Source: Mycolicibacterium setense
GTDB taxonomy: Bacteria > Actinomycetota > Actinomycetes > Mycobacteriales > Mycobacteriaceae
DNA length: 64,000 nucleotides
Reading direction: 5' to 3'
Assembly (NCBI RefSeq): GCF_000805385.1
Contig: NZ_JTJW01000010.1
Coordinates: 434,001-498,000, forward strand
The notes beneath the pieces were generated by a model, which was not told the origin of the DNA, made no database searches, and saw nothing but the letters and a program-made list of their open reading frames with translations. The position numbers and the translations under genes were made by a program. This document shows, piece by piece, positions 55,646-64,000 of this stretch; position 1 is the first letter of the stretch; each line of letters begins with the position of its first letter.

Positions 55646-56694
55646 GCCTTGGCGGCCGCGGCTTCCTGTTCGCGCTTGATCTCCAGCGCGATATCGATCA
55701 GCTGGTCTTCCTGGCCGCCGATGAGCTTGCGCTGGCCGACGCGGAGCAACAGCTCGTGGGCGGGCACTCCGTAACGTTCGCCCTGGCGCACCGCATGCTT
55801 GAGGAAGCTGGAGTACACGCCCGCGTAGCCCATCACGAGCGCGTTGCGGTCCAGCAGGCACTCGGCCGGCATCGCCGGGGCGACAACCTCTTCGGCGGCA
55901 TCGGCGATGTCGAAGAAGTCGATGCCGGTCTTGACGCCGATCTTGTCGAACACCCCGACCAGCGCCTCGACCGGGGCATTGCCGGCACCGGCACCGAACC
56001 GACGGCACGAGCCATCGATCTGCTTGGCACCCGCGCGCACCGCTTCGACACTGTTGGCCACGCCGAGACCGAGGTTCTCGTGACCATGAAAGCCAACTTG
56101 AGCGTCGTTACCGAGTTCGGCGACCAGCGCCGCCACCCGGTCGGCGACACCTTCGAGCACCAGGGCACCCGCGGAGTCCACGACGTACACGCACTGGCAG
56201 CCGGCGTCGGCCATGATGCGGGCCTGCTTGGCGAGTTTCTCCGGCGGAATGGTGTGGCTCATCATCAGGAACCCGACGGTCTCCAGGCCCAGTTCACGGG
56301 CAAGCCCGAAGTGCTGGATCGAGACGTCGGCCTCGGTGCAATGGGTCGCGATGCGGCAGATCGAGCCACCGTTGTTCTGGGCTTCCTTGATGTCTTCCTT
56401 GGTGCCCACACCGGGCAGCATCAGGAAGGCGATCTTGGCTTCCTTGGCCGTCTCGGCGGCCAGCTTGATCAACTCCTGCTCCGGGGTCTTGGAGAACCCG
56501 TAGTTGAAGCTCGACCCGCCCAGGCCGTCGCCGTGGGTGACCTCGATGACCGGCACGCCCGCGGCGTCCAGGGCGGCGACGATGGCGCCGACCTCGTCCT
56601 TGGTGAACTGGTGCCGCTTGTGGTGCGACCCGTCGCGCAGCGACGTGTCGGTCATCCGGACGTCCCAGACGGGGTTGAAGAAAATGTCACTCAT
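55642..56694 (-). CDS. hsaF: 4-hydroxy-2-oxovalerate (4-hydroxy-2-ketoacid) aldolase HsaF
   Basis: 350 residues. DRE-TIM signature TDTSLRDGSHHKRHQF near residue 15 and the metal-binding GFHGHENLGLGVANS near 199. It splits the 4-hydroxy-2-keto acid from the last steps of cholesterol A/B-ring breakdown into pyruvate and an aldehyde, which is channelled to the dehydrogenase HsaG. Its ATG overlaps the hsaG stop (ATGA at 56694-56691), consistent with the known tight enzyme pair. The order hsaE-hsaG-hsaF matches M. tuberculosis Rv3536c-Rv3534c. Confidence 0.95.
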   Translation of the reverse strand: MSDIFFNPVWDVRMTDTSLRDGSHHKRHQFTKDEVGAIVAALDAAGVPVIEVTHGDGLGGSSFNYGFSKTPEQELIKLAAETAKEAKIAFLMLPGVGTKEDIKEAQNNGGSICRIATHCTEADVSIQHFGLARELGLETVGFLMMSHTIPPEKLAKQARIMADAGCQCVYVVDSAGALVLEGVADRVAALVAELGNDAQVGFHGHENLGLGVANSVEAVRAGAKQIDGSCRRFGAGAGNAPVEALVGVFDKIGVKTGIDFFDIADAAEEVVAPAMPAECLLDRNALVMGYAGVYSSFLKHAVRQGERYGVPAHELLLRVGQRKLIGGQEDQLIDIALEIKREQEAAAAKA

Positions 56695-57611
56695 GCTTGC
56701 GCACCTCCTGAAACCGCTGATGCCAGTTCCTTGGCGATTTCCTCGCCGACCTTGGTCGCCGCGGCGGTCATGATGTCCAGATTTCCAGCGTAGGGCGGCA
56801 GGTAATCACCCGCACCCTCCACTTCCACGAACACCGTGACCAGGTGGTTTCCACCGTTGACCACGGACGGTTCGTCGAACTGCGGTTCGTTGAGCAGGCG
56901 GTAACCCGGCACGTAGGTCTGCACCTCGGCCACCACATCCTTGATCGACTGCGTGATCGCGGCGTGGTCCGCATCCTCGGGTATCGCGCAGAAGATGGTG
57001 TCGCGCATGATCATCGGCGGCTCAGCCGGGTTCAGGATGATGATCGCCTTGCCATTGTGGGCCCCACCGATATCGCGCACACCCGCGCTGGTGGTCTTCG
57101 TGAACTCGTCGATGTTGGCCCGGGTGCCCGGACCCGCCGAAGCCGACGACACCGACGCCACGATCTCGGCGTAGGGCACGTCCACGACACGGCTCACGGC
57201 GTACACCATCGGGATGGTGGCCTGTCCGCCGCAGGTGACCATGTTGACGTTCGGCGCATCGAGGTGCGCGCGCAGGTTGGCCGGCGGGATGACGCCGGGG
57301 CCCACGGCCGCCGGGGTCAGGTCGATGGCACGGATACCGGCCTCGGCGTAGCGCGGCGCCGCGTCACGGTGCACGTAGGCACTGGTGGCCTCGAACACCA
57401 GATCGGGCTTCTCGTCCTGGGCGAGCAGCCAGTCCACACCCTCGTGACTGGTTTCCAGGCCGAGCTTGCGGGCCCTGGCCAGCCCTTCGGACTGCGGATC
57501 GATGCCGATCATCCAGCGCGGCTCGAGCCACTCCGAACGCAACAACTTGTACAGCAGGTCGGTGCTGATGTTGCCCGACCCGACGATGGCAACTGATGCT
57601 TTGTCAGCCAT
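56691..57611 (-). CDS. hsaG: Acylating acetaldehyde/propionaldehyde dehydrogenase HsaG
   Basis: 306 residues. NAD-binding IVGSGNISTDL at residues 9-19 and the catalytic cysteine region MVTCGGQATIPM near residue 130. It oxidises the aldehyde released by HsaF to the acyl-CoA. It starts 11 bp after the hsaE stop, so hsaE-hsaG-hsaF form one operon read from the KstR-controlled divergent promoter. Confidence 0.95.
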   Translation of the reverse strand: MADKASVAIVGSGNISTDLLYKLLRSEWLEPRWMIGIDPQSEGLARARKLGLETSHEGVDWLLAQDEKPDLVFEATSAYVHRDAAPRYAEAGIRAIDLTPAAVGPGVIPPANLRAHLDAPNVNMVTCGGQATIPMVYAVSRVVDVPYAEIVASVSSASAGPGTRANIDEFTKTTSAGVRDIGGAHNGKAIIILNPAEPPMIMRDTIFCAIPEDADHAAITQSIKDVVAEVQTYVPGYRLLNEPQFDEPSVVNGGNHLVTVFVEVEGAGDYLPPYAGNLDIMTAAATKVGEEIAKELASAVSGGAQA

Positions 57612-57622
57612 ATTCGGCTCCC

Positions 57623-58408
57623 TTATTCGAAACTCAGTCTTACTGAACCTAACCCGGCGAAGTCAGCGACGAAATCGCTGCCCGGAGGTGCATCTATCGC
57701 ACGCGTGCACGAGCCCGGCAGCACGATGTCACCGGCCTTCAGGCGCACGCCGAAGCTCTCCACCTTGCGAGCCAACCAGGCCACCGCGGTGACCGGATTT
57801 CCCAGCACCGCATCGCTGCGTCCCTCGGCTACGACCTTGCCGTGGTTGGTCAGGACGGCGTCGATGTTGCAGATATCGATGTCCTTTGGCGACACCCGCG
57901 CTTCCCCGAGCACCCAGCCGGCGCTGCTGGCGTTGTCCGCGATGGTGTCGCACAACTTGATCTGCCAGTTGGTGATGCGGGTGTCGATCAGCTCGATCGC
58001 CGGGGCGAACGCGGCCGTCGCAGCGAGCACGTCCTCCTCGGTGCAGCCGGCCCCGGGAAGATCGTCGGCCAGGATGAACCCGACCTCGACCTCGACCCGC
58101 GGGTACAGGAAGTTCGACGAGGGCACCGGGACGTTCTCGAACACCTCCATCTCATCGAGGAGATGGCCGTAGTCCGGCTCGTCGACACCCATCATGTCCT
58201 GCATGGCCTTGCTGGACAGGCCGACCTTGTGGCCGATGATGCGGGCACCCTCGGCGACCCGCTGCCGGATGTTGATCAGCTGGATCTCATAGGCATCCAC
58301 CACGTCGATATCGCCGTACCGATCCGTCAACGGCGTCATCGGAACCCGGCTCCGCTCGGCCTCGGCGAGATCGGCCGCGAGCTCGTCGCGCACCTCGACA
58401 CTAAGCAT
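57623..58408 (-). CDS. hsaE: 2-hydroxypenta-2,4-dienoate hydratase HsaE
   Basis: 261 residues, usual length. Family motifs: GHKVGLSSKAMQDMMGVDEPDYG near residue 60, EVEVGFILADDLPG near 107, and the C-terminal PGSCTRAIDAPPGSDFVADFAGLGSV. It hydrates the dienoate made after ring cleavage and hands the product to HsaF. It is the first gene of the hsaE-G-F operon, divergent from kstD across a 73-bp region with a KstR-type site. Confidence 0.95.
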   Translation of the reverse strand: MLSVEVRDELAADLAEAERSRVPMTPLTDRYGDIDVVDAYEIQLINIRQRVAEGARIIGHKVGLSSKAMQDMMGVDEPDYGHLLDEMEVFENVPVPSSNFLYPRVEVEVGFILADDLPGAGCTEEDVLAATAAFAPAIELIDTRITNWQIKLCDTIADNASSAGWVLGEARVSPKDIDICNIDAVLTNHGKVVAEGRSDAVLGNPVTAVAWLARKVESFGVRLKAGDIVLPGSCTRAIDAPPGSDFVADFAGLGSVRLSFE

Positions 58409-58444
58409 TTTGGTGAATTCCCCTCGCTTCTTTGACCGGCGCAG

Positions 58445-58480
58445 TTGTCCACAGGCCCGGCAATTCTATAACGTGTTCTA
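58445..58480 (+). promoter_or_regulatory. kstD promoter with overlapping KstR operator
   Basis: TATAACGTGTTCTA at 58467-58480 matches the published KstR consensus TNNAACNNGTTNNA at every fixed base. The first six bases, TATAAC, also make a good -10 hexamer, with TTGTCC (58445-58450) 16 bases upstream. Transcription would then start at or next to the kstD ATG (58482), giving a leaderless message. The same operator probably controls the divergent hsaE-G-F operon. Confidence 0.75.
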
Positions 58481-58481
58481 C

Positions 58482-60161
58482 ATGACTGGACAGGAGTACG
58501 ACGTTGTCGTGGTCGGCAGCGGCGCTGCCGGCATGGTCGCCGCCCTCACCGCAGCCCATCAGGGCCTCTCGACAGTAGTCGTAGAGAAGGCGCCGCACTA
58601 TGGAGGTTCCACTGCGCGGTCAGGTGGTGGGGTGTGGATCCCGAACAACGAGATTCTCAAACGCGACGGCGTGAAAGACACCCCTGAGGCCGCGCGCACC
58701 TACCTCCACAAAATCATCGGTGACGTGGTGCCCGCGGAGAAGATCGACACTTACCTCGACCGCTCGCCGGAGATGCTGTCGTTCGTCCTCAAGCACTCGC
58801 CGCTGAAGCTGTGCTGGGTGCCCGGATACTCCGACTACTACCCCGAGACGCCCGGCGGCAAGCCCACCGGCCGCTCGGTGGAACCCAAGCCGTTCAACGC
58901 CAAGAAGCTCGGCGCGGACGAGAAGGGCCTGGAGCCGCCGTACGGCAAGGTGCCGATGAACATGGTGGTGATGCAGCAGGACTACGTCCGGCTCAACCAG
59001 CTCAAGCGTCATCCGCGCGGCGTGCTGCGCAGCATCAAGGTGGGCGTCCGCTCCGTGTGGGCCAACGCCACCGGCAAGAACTTGGTCGGCATGGGTCGCG
59101 CACTGATCGCCCCGCTGCGCATCGGCCTGCAGAAGGCCGGTGTCCCGGTCCTGCTGAACACCGCGCTGACCGATCTCCATGTCGAGGACGGCGTGGTCCG
59201 CGGCATCTATGTTGTCGATCCCCGCGACACTTCCGCTGAGCCGCAACTGATCCGGGCCCGACGCGCGGTGATCCTGGGTTCCGGCGGGTTCGAGCACAAC
59301 GAGCAGATGCGGGTGAAGTACCAACGCGCACCCATCACCACCGAGTGGACCGTGGGCGCGGTGGCCAACACCGGCGACGGCATCCTGGCCGCCGAAAAGC
59401 AGGGCGCCGCACTCGAATTCATGGAGGACTCGTGGTGGGGCCCGACGGTCCCGCTGACCGACTCGCCGTGGTTCGCCCTGTCCGAGCGCAACTCCCCCGG
59501 CTCGATCATCGTCAACATGGCCGGCAAGCGGTTCATGAACGAATCGATGCCCTATGTCGAGGCCTGCCACCACATGTACGGCGGCGAGTACGGCCAGGGC
59601 GCCGGCCCCGGCGAGAACATCCCGGCCTGGCTGATCTTCGACCAGCAGTACCGTGACCGCTTCATCTTCGCGGGTCTGCAGCCGGGACAACGCATTCCGA
59701 AGAAGTGGCTGGAGTCGGGCGTCATCGTCAAGGCCGACACGCTCGAGGAGCTGGCCGCCAAGACCGGGCTGCCCGCCGACGCGTTCGCCGCGACCATCGA
59801 CCGCTTCAACGGCTTCGCCCGCTCCGGGGTGGACGAAGACTTCCACCGCGGCGAGAGCGCCTACGACCGCTACTACGGCGATCCCACCAACAAGCCCAAT
59901 CCCAACCTCGGCGAGATCAAGCACGGCCCGTTCTACGCGGCCAAGATGGTTCCGGGCGACCTGGGCACCAAGGGCGGTATCCGCACCGACGTGCGCGGCC
60001 GGGCGCTGCGCGACGACAACTCGGTGATCGAGGGGCTTTACGCCGCAGGTAACGTCAGCTCACCGGTGATGGGTCACACCTATCCCGGCCCCGGCGGAAC
60101 CATTGGTCCCGCCATGACCTGGGGTTACCTCGCAGCACTCGACATTGCAGGGAAGAAGTAG
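58482..60161 (+). CDS. kstD: 3-oxosteroid 1-dehydrogenase KstD
   Basis: 559 residues from the ATG of MTGQEYDVVVVG, chosen because a longer frame from 58410 would read through the operator. The FAD-binding fold is at the N-terminus (VVVVGSGAAGMVAALTAAHQG), with SGGGVW near residue 48 and the C-terminal FAD segment AAGNVSSPVMGHTYPGPGGTIGPAM. It introduces the 1,2 double bond into ring A of 3-keto-4-ene steroids, needed to open ring B in cholesterol breakdown. It is followed after 6 bp by the MaoC hydratase. Confidence 0.96.
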   Translation: MTGQEYDVVVVGSGAAGMVAALTAAHQGLSTVVVEKAPHYGGSTARSGGGVWIPNNEILKRDGVKDTPEAARTYLHKIIGDVVPAEKIDTYLDRSPEMLSFVLKHSPLKLCWVPGYSDYYPETPGGKPTGRSVEPKPFNAKKLGADEKGLEPPYGKVPMNMVVMQQDYVRLNQLKRHPRGVLRSIKVGVRSVWANATGKNLVGMGRALIAPLRIGLQKAGVPVLLNTALTDLHVEDGVVRGIYVVDPRDTSAEPQLIRARRAVILGSGGFEHNEQMRVKYQRAPITTEWTVGAVANTGDGILAAEKQGAALEFMEDSWWGPTVPLTDSPWFALSERNSPGSIIVNMAGKRFMNESMPYVEACHHMYGGEYGQGAGPGENIPAWLIFDQQYRDRFIFAGLQPGQRIPKKWLESGVIVKADTLEELAAKTGLPADAFAATIDRFNGFARSGVDEDFHRGESAYDRYYGDPTNKPNPNLGEIKHGPFYAAKMVPGDLGTKGGIRTDVRGRALRDDNSVIEGLYAAGNVSSPVMGHTYPGPGGTIGPAMTWGYLAALDIAGKK

Positions 60162-60167
60162 AAGTAG

Positions 60168-61028
60168 ATGCCAATCGATCTCGACAAGGCGCTGGGCGCC
60201 GAGCTGGAACCCATCGAGTTCTCCTGGACCAGTAGCGACATCCAGCTCTACCACCTGGGCCTCGGTGCGGGCGCCGACCCGATGGACGCACGCGAGCTGC
60301 GCTACCTCGTCGACGACACCCCACAGGTGCTGCCGACGTTCGGCAATGTCGCGGTCAGCTTCCACATGACCGAGCCGCCCAAGGTGCAGTTCCCCGGCAT
60401 CGACATCGAGCTGTCCAAGGTGCTGCACGCCAGCGAAGCCGTCAGCGTGCCCGGCCCGATCCCTACCAGCGGCACCGCCAAGTCGGTGCAGCGCTTCACC
60501 GAGATCTGGGACAAGGGCAAGGCCGCCGTCATCGTCAGCGAGTCAACGGTGACCGACTCGTCGGGCACCGTGCTGTGGACCACCAAGCGGTCGATCTTCG
60601 CCCGCGGTGAGGGCGGCTTCGGCGGCGAGCGTGGCCCGGCTACCTCGGCCGAATTGCCTGATCGCGCACCGGATATCGAGATCTCGTTGCCGACACTTCC
60701 GCAGCAGGCCCTGCTCTACAGGCTGTGCGGCGACCGCAACCCCCTGCACTCCGACCCGGCGTTCGCCGCGGCGGCGGGCTTCGACCGGCCGATCTTGCAC
60801 GGACTGTGCACCTACGGCATCGGCTGCAAGGCCATCGTCGACAACCTGCTCGATGGCGATGTCTCCCAGGTGGCCTCGTACGGCGCCCGGTTCGCCGGCG
60901 TGGTTTTCCCGGGCGAGACCCTGCAGGCCAACATCTGGAAGGAAGACGGCAAGTTCATCGGGGTGCTGACCGCACCGTCGCGGGACAACGCCGTCGTGCT
61001 GTCGGGCGTGGAGCTCGTCCCGGCCTAG
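60168..61028 (+). CDS. MaoC-like (R)-specific enoyl-CoA hydratase of steroid catabolism
   Basis: 286 residues with a double hot-dog arrangement. The hydratase-2 motif YRLCGDRNPLHSDPAFAAAAGF, followed by RPILHGLCTYG, lies near residues 183-215, with catalytic Asp and His present. Position after kstD matches M. tuberculosis Rv3538. The likely role is hydration of an enoyl-CoA in cholesterol side-chain oxidation; the exact step cannot be read from sequence. Confidence 0.9.
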   Translation: MPIDLDKALGAELEPIEFSWTSSDIQLYHLGLGAGADPMDARELRYLVDDTPQVLPTFGNVAVSFHMTEPPKVQFPGIDIELSKVLHASEAVSVPGPIPTSGTAKSVQRFTEIWDKGKAAVIVSESTVTDSSGTVLWTTKRSIFARGEGGFGGERGPATSAELPDRAPDIEISLPTLPQQALLYRLCGDRNPLHSDPAFAAAAGFDRPILHGLCTYGIGCKAIVDNLLDGDVSQVASYGARFAGVVFPGETLQANIWKEDGKFIGVLTAPSRDNAVVLSGVELVPA

Positions 61029-61050
61029 CCTTCTTCTCCCCCGCTTTGTC

Positions 61051-61090
61051 ACGCTGGAGTGGCTGTCGAATTCGACGGCCACTCCAGCGT
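61051..61090. terminator. Strong hairpin between convergent genes
   Basis: ACGCTGGAGTGGC (61051-61063) pairs perfectly with GCCACTCCAGCGT (61078-61090), and the loop contains a further palindrome, GTCGAATTCGAC. It lies 22 bases after the MaoC stop and 72 bases past the stop of the opposing gene, so it can serve both directions. Confidence 0.8.
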
Positions 61091-61162
61091 CATATCTGGA
61101 GCAAAAATGGCGACGGCGGGCGCCGGTTGACACCGACGCCCGCCCTACACCGAAAGACTGAC

Positions 61163-61978
61163 CTACATCCGACGCCAGAGATCGTCCGACCGACGCGGAG
61201 GCTCCTGTGGTGCCACCGGGGCCGGGCCGGGTGCCGGCTGGCTCGGGCTGGGCCCGGCAGCGGCGGGCGGCGCAGCAGCGGGCGGTGCGGTCGCAGCGGG
61301 CGGAGCCGGATGAGCGGCCGGAGGCGCTGCATGCGGAGCCGACGACCCCGCCCCATCGGAGCGGTCGGTCAGCTGAGACTCACGGGCATCCAGACCTGCT
61401 TCACGCCGATCCTGCGCAGCATCGCGGTCGTTCTGCGCCGCCTCGCGGTCTTCCTGCTGCTTGTCCCGCTCGTTGAGCTTGGCTTCGCGTTCCTCTTGCT
61501 GCTGTTGCGGATTGGGGCCGCCAGGCTGCCCCGGGCCGCCGGGCTGACCTGCACCGGGTGCACCGTCCTTGCCCGCACCGTCGCCCTTGGCGCCTTCCAT
61601 GGCCTTCATCAACGGCTCCATCAGCGAGCCGAACTGTCCACCCATCTGGCCCGCCATCTGGGCCGGCGCCCCGGCCATCTGACCCATCTGGCCCATTTGC
61701 CCCAGCATCTGGCCGAGTTGGCCGACGCCCTCTCCACTGCCTTGGTCAGCCTTGTCGTAGGCGCCCTGGGCGTCAGAGAGCTTGCTGTTGAACATGTTTT
61801 CTTTGGCCGACAACGCCGTGACATTCGTCGTCATCGACGCCGCCAGCGTCGGCAAGATCCCGGCGATGGTCATGCTCATCGCATCTTCGCCCGCCTGAAT
61901 CGGCGGCATCTCGGGCAGGTCGACCGGCGCGGCGTTCCAGCTCAGCGGCGCGTCGGGAGTGGAGAGCGGATCAGCCAC
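61163..61978 (-). CDS. ESX-type secretion substrate, YxxxD-bearing partner
   Basis: 271 residues. A helical N-terminal part ends in A-Y74-D-K-A-D78, a type VII secretion YxxxD motif. Next come a Gln/Met/Gly repeat (GQMLGQMGQMGQM, residues ~88-125), a highly charged, probably coiled-coil stretch (~160-205) and a Pro/Ala-rich tail. It follows the WxG-bearing gene by 20 bp, like a PE/PPE or Esx pair. In M. tuberculosis PPE63 occupies about this place beside ltp2. I do not recognise a named orthologue. Confidence 0.65.
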   Translation of the reverse strand: MADPLSTPDAPLSWNAAPVDLPEMPPIQAGEDAMSMTIAGILPTLAASMTTNVTALSAKENMFNSKLSDAQGAYDKADQGSGEGVGQLGQMLGQMGQMGQMAGAPAQMAGQMGGQFGSLMEPLMKAMEGAKGDGAGKDGAPGAGQPGGPGQPGGPNPQQQQEEREAKLNERDKQQEDREAAQNDRDAAQDRREAGLDARESQLTDRSDGAGSSAPHAAPPAAHPAPPAATAPPAAAPPAAAGPSPSQPAPGPAPVAPQEPPRRSDDLWRRM

Positions 61979-61998
61979 GGAGTCCCCCTTGAGTCAGC

Positions 61999-63099
61999 TC
62001 ACCAATCGTCATAGTCGTCATCGCCATCCCCCAACTCATGTTCCAGCGGGGCTGGAACTGCCAGACCTGACGTGGTCCCTCCGCCTTCGCCACCGCGTTG
62101 GCCCATCATGCCCATCGGGCCGCCGCCGCCCATGCCCGCTGCGTTGGCCGCGGCGACCGGTGCGAGACCGGCCAGCACGGCGCCGCTGGCGCCCGGGTCA
62201 ACGGAGACCGGCGCGGTGTTGCCGCCGACAAGTTTCGACAGCAGGGGTGTCTGCGGGCTGCCGCCGCCCGGCCCGCCCGGCAGTCCTGCGGACTTGACCA
62301 TGCCCGCACCGTTGCTCGGGCCGGCACCGCCGGCCAGCGGATGATTCGAGAACGACGAGAACGGGCTCGGACCGGCACCCGAACCCTTCCCACCCGAACC
62401 CAGCATCGACGTCAACTGCTGCAAGGGCTGAGACAACTGCTGCAGCGGTTGGGAAAGCTGCTGGGGAATCTGACCGAGCATCTGCGGGATCTGCCCCAGC
62501 ATCTGCGGGAGCTGGCTGATCAGCTGCATCATCTGCTCGCCGCCCTTTGAGGCGGCCTCCGTCGCCTGCGCGGTCGGGGGCGTGCCGACCTGCGGGAGGT
62601 TGGCTATGGTGCCCAGGCTGCCGGCCATCTCACTGCTCGCGGCCGAAACCGTCGCGATGTTCTGCGACAGCCCCATCTTGATGCGGCTCTCGATCAGCTG
62701 TTGGACATTGGGCATGACCGCCGCCGCTGCCTGGAGCGCCATGACCTCCTGCTGGACCTCTTCGGCGGCCGCGTTGACCGCGGTCTTGGTCTGCACCACG
62801 GCCGCCGCCATGGTGGTCAGCGCGGTGGCGATGGCTTGAGCCTGAGCGGCGTTCGCCTCATGGCCGGCGATCATCGTGGTGGCCTCGCCTGAGGCGGCGA
62901 GCGAACTGGCGCCCTTCCACCCCTCGCCGAGCTTCGCTAGCTGGCTGGTCTGCTGCGGAACGACGCTGCCGCTGATCTTGGTCGCGAGCTTCGTATACGA
63001 CGCCGCGGCCGCAGTCAGCTGGTCCTCATCGACATTCGGCCAAGCTGGTCCTTGCAACGTCTGCGACCCGTACGGGCTGCTGTCGCGCGGCATCCCCAT
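61999..63099 (-). CDS. ESX-type, PPE-like secretion-associated protein with WxG motif
   Basis: 366 residues, start ATG 63099. The N-terminal ~180 residues are Ala-rich helices, with a W61-K-G63 turn between the first two long helices as in WXG100/PPE proteins. A Gln/Leu repeat follows (QMLGQIPQMLGQIPQQLSQPLQQL, residues ~200-235), then a Gly/Pro-rich region and an acidic end (DDDYDDW). It is the upstream partner of the YxxxD protein. Export by a type VII system is inferred from motifs. It has no PE-PPE hydrolase domain. Confidence 0.65.
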   Translation of the reverse strand: MGMPRDSSPYGSQTLQGPAWPNVDEDQLTAAAASYTKLATKISGSVVPQQTSQLAKLGEGWKGASSLAASGEATTMIAGHEANAAQAQAIATALTTMAAAVVQTKTAVNAAAEEVQQEVMALQAAAAVMPNVQQLIESRIKMGLSQNIATVSAASSEMAGSLGTIANLPQVGTPPTAQATEAASKGGEQMMQLISQLPQMLGQIPQMLGQIPQQLSQPLQQLSQPLQQLTSMLGSGGKGSGAGPSPFSSFSNHPLAGGAGPSNGAGMVKSAGLPGGPGGGSPQTPLLSKLVGGNTAPVSVDPGASGAVLAGLAPVAAANAAGMGGGGPMGMMGQRGGEGGGTTSGLAVPAPLEHELGDGDDDYDDW

Positions 63100-63174
63100 G
63101 CCACGGCCCCCTTCTACGCGTGATGCACATGCGGAGCAAACATTACCGTGCCGATCGGGGGTGGCGATGCACCT

Positions 63175-64000
63175 TTATCCGAGGATCAATCCCGACGTCG
63201 GCACCCCGGTGCCCGCGGTGACCAGCACATGCTCGACATTGTCGACCTGGTTGACCGACGTGCCCCGCAACTGACGCACACCCTCGGCAATGCCGTTCAT
63301 CCCGTGGATGTAGGCCTCGCCCAACTGGCCACCATGGGTGTTGATCGGCAGCCGTCCGCCGACCTCGATGGCGCCACCGGCGATGAAGTCCTTGGCCTCG
63401 CCCTTTCCGCAGAAACCGAGCTCCTCGAGCTGGATCAGCGTGTACGGGGTGAAGTGGTCGTAGAGGATCGCCGTCTGGATGTCGGCGGGCGACAGACCGC
63501 TCTGGTCCCAGAGTTGACGGCCGACCAGGCCCATCTCGGGCAGCCCGAGCTCCTCGCGGTAGTACGAGTACATGGTGAACTGATCGGTGCCCGCACCCTG
63601 GGCGGCGGCCTCGATGATCGCCGGCCGGTGCTTGAGGTCCTTGGCGCGCTCAGGCGTGGTGACGACGATGGCCACGCCGCCGTCGGTCTCCTGGCAGCAG
63701 TCCAGCAGCCTCAGCGGTTCGGCGATCCACCGCGAGTTCTGGTGATCCTCGATGGTGATCGGCTTGCCGTAGAAATGCGCCTTCGGGTTGTTGGCCGCGT
63801 GCTTGCGGTCGGCCACCGACACAGCACCGAAATCCGCACTCGTGGCGCCATATTCGTGCATGTAGCGCTGGGCGATCATCGCCACCGACGCGGCCGGGGT
63901 GCTCAGCCCGTGCGGGTAGGACCAGCTGTACTCGACGCCGCGGGAGTCGGCGTTGACGGTCAGACCGGTCATCACCTGGCCGAAACGGAACTCCGAGCGC
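63175..64000 (-). CDS. ltp2: Lipid-transfer/thiolase-like steroid aldolase subunit Ltp2, C-terminal part
   Basis: The frame is open to the right window edge (RSEFRFGQVMTGLT at the edge), so the N-terminus lies outside. The visible ~274 residues have thiolase-fold C-terminal features: DCCQETDGGVAIVV, YDHFTPYTLIQLEELGFCGKGEA, and the terminal NTHGGQLGEAYIHGMNG. This matches the non-thiolytic SCP2-thiolase group to which Ltp2 belongs, which cleaves the last side-chain intermediate of cholesterol. Position beyond the kstD block agrees with M. tuberculosis Rv3540c. Confidence 0.88.
   Translation of the reverse strand, partial: RSEFRFGQVMTGLTVNADSRGVEYSWSYPHGLSTPAASVAMIAQRYMHEYGATSADFGAVSVADRKHAANNPKAHFYGKPITIEDHQNSRWIAEPLRLLDCCQETDGGVAIVVTTPERAKDLKHRPAIIEAAAQGAGTDQFTMYSYYREELGLPEMGLVGRQLWDQSGLSPADIQTAILYDHFTPYTLIQLEELGFCGKGEAKDFIAGGAIEVGGRLPINTHGGQLGEAYIHGMNGIAEGVRQLRGTSVNQVDNVEHVLVTAGTGVPTSGLILG

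Overview
This is a GC-rich actinobacterial window. It reads as a Mycobacterium or Mycolicibacterium chromosome: a Mas/Pks2-type polyketide synthase end, a Sap/Gap-type lipid-addressing membrane protein, a cholesterol-catabolism block (hsaF-hsaG-hsaE, kstD, MaoC hydratase, ltp2) with a KstR-type operator, and a type VII secretion-type protein pair all point there. No tRNA, rRNA, CRISPR array or insertion sequence was recognised.

Positions 1-50000 hold a lipopeptide-type gene cluster. On the left are the 3' end of a reducing PKS, a Gap-like membrane protein, htpG and a first condensation/WS-DGAT-like acyltransferase (pap1), all on the + strand. The rest is on the - strand and reads right to left: mbtH; NRPS1 (C-A-T-C-A(N-methyltransferase)-T-C); NRPS2 (A-T-[C-A-T]x3-TE); an acyltransferase (pap4); a membrane methyltransferase; a 1.3 kb relic zone; NRPS3 (A-T-[C-A-T]x3-TE); an acyltransferase (pap3); an ornithine-cyclodeaminase-family enzyme; and a fourth acyltransferase (pap2) that meets pap1 tail to tail. 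NRPS2 and NRPS3 both lack a first C domain and both begin with the same GTGA start/stop overlap. NRPS1 ends in an unpaired C domain. The simplest reading is one shared loading enzyme (residues 1-2) feeding two alternative four-module finishing enzymes, giving two related hexapeptides that differ mainly at residue 5.

The sequence also records how this arose. The zone between the two halves (24321-25613) holds decayed copies of the NRPS1 start fused to the NRPS1 end, of mbtH, of the mbtH promoter region, of the sequence just before the Gap-like gene, and of htpG. These lie in the order expected if the whole cluster had been tandemly duplicated and each copy had then lost different genes. NRPS1 itself is interrupted by an exact 127-bp tandem duplication (46433-46687), which shifts the frame. 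It is either an assembly error or a very recent inactivating mutation.

Positions 50479-64000 are ordinary mycobacterial chromosome: a RecQ-family helicase with a phosphoribosyltransferase-like tail, a secreted protein with two tandem HSL-type esterase domains, the cholesterol ring/side-chain genes, a pair of ESX-type (YxxxD / WxG) proteins, and the 3' end of ltp2. Start codons were moved from the longest reading frame where family N-termini, Shine-Dalgarno sequences or overlaps argued for it. All A-domain codes were read by eye.
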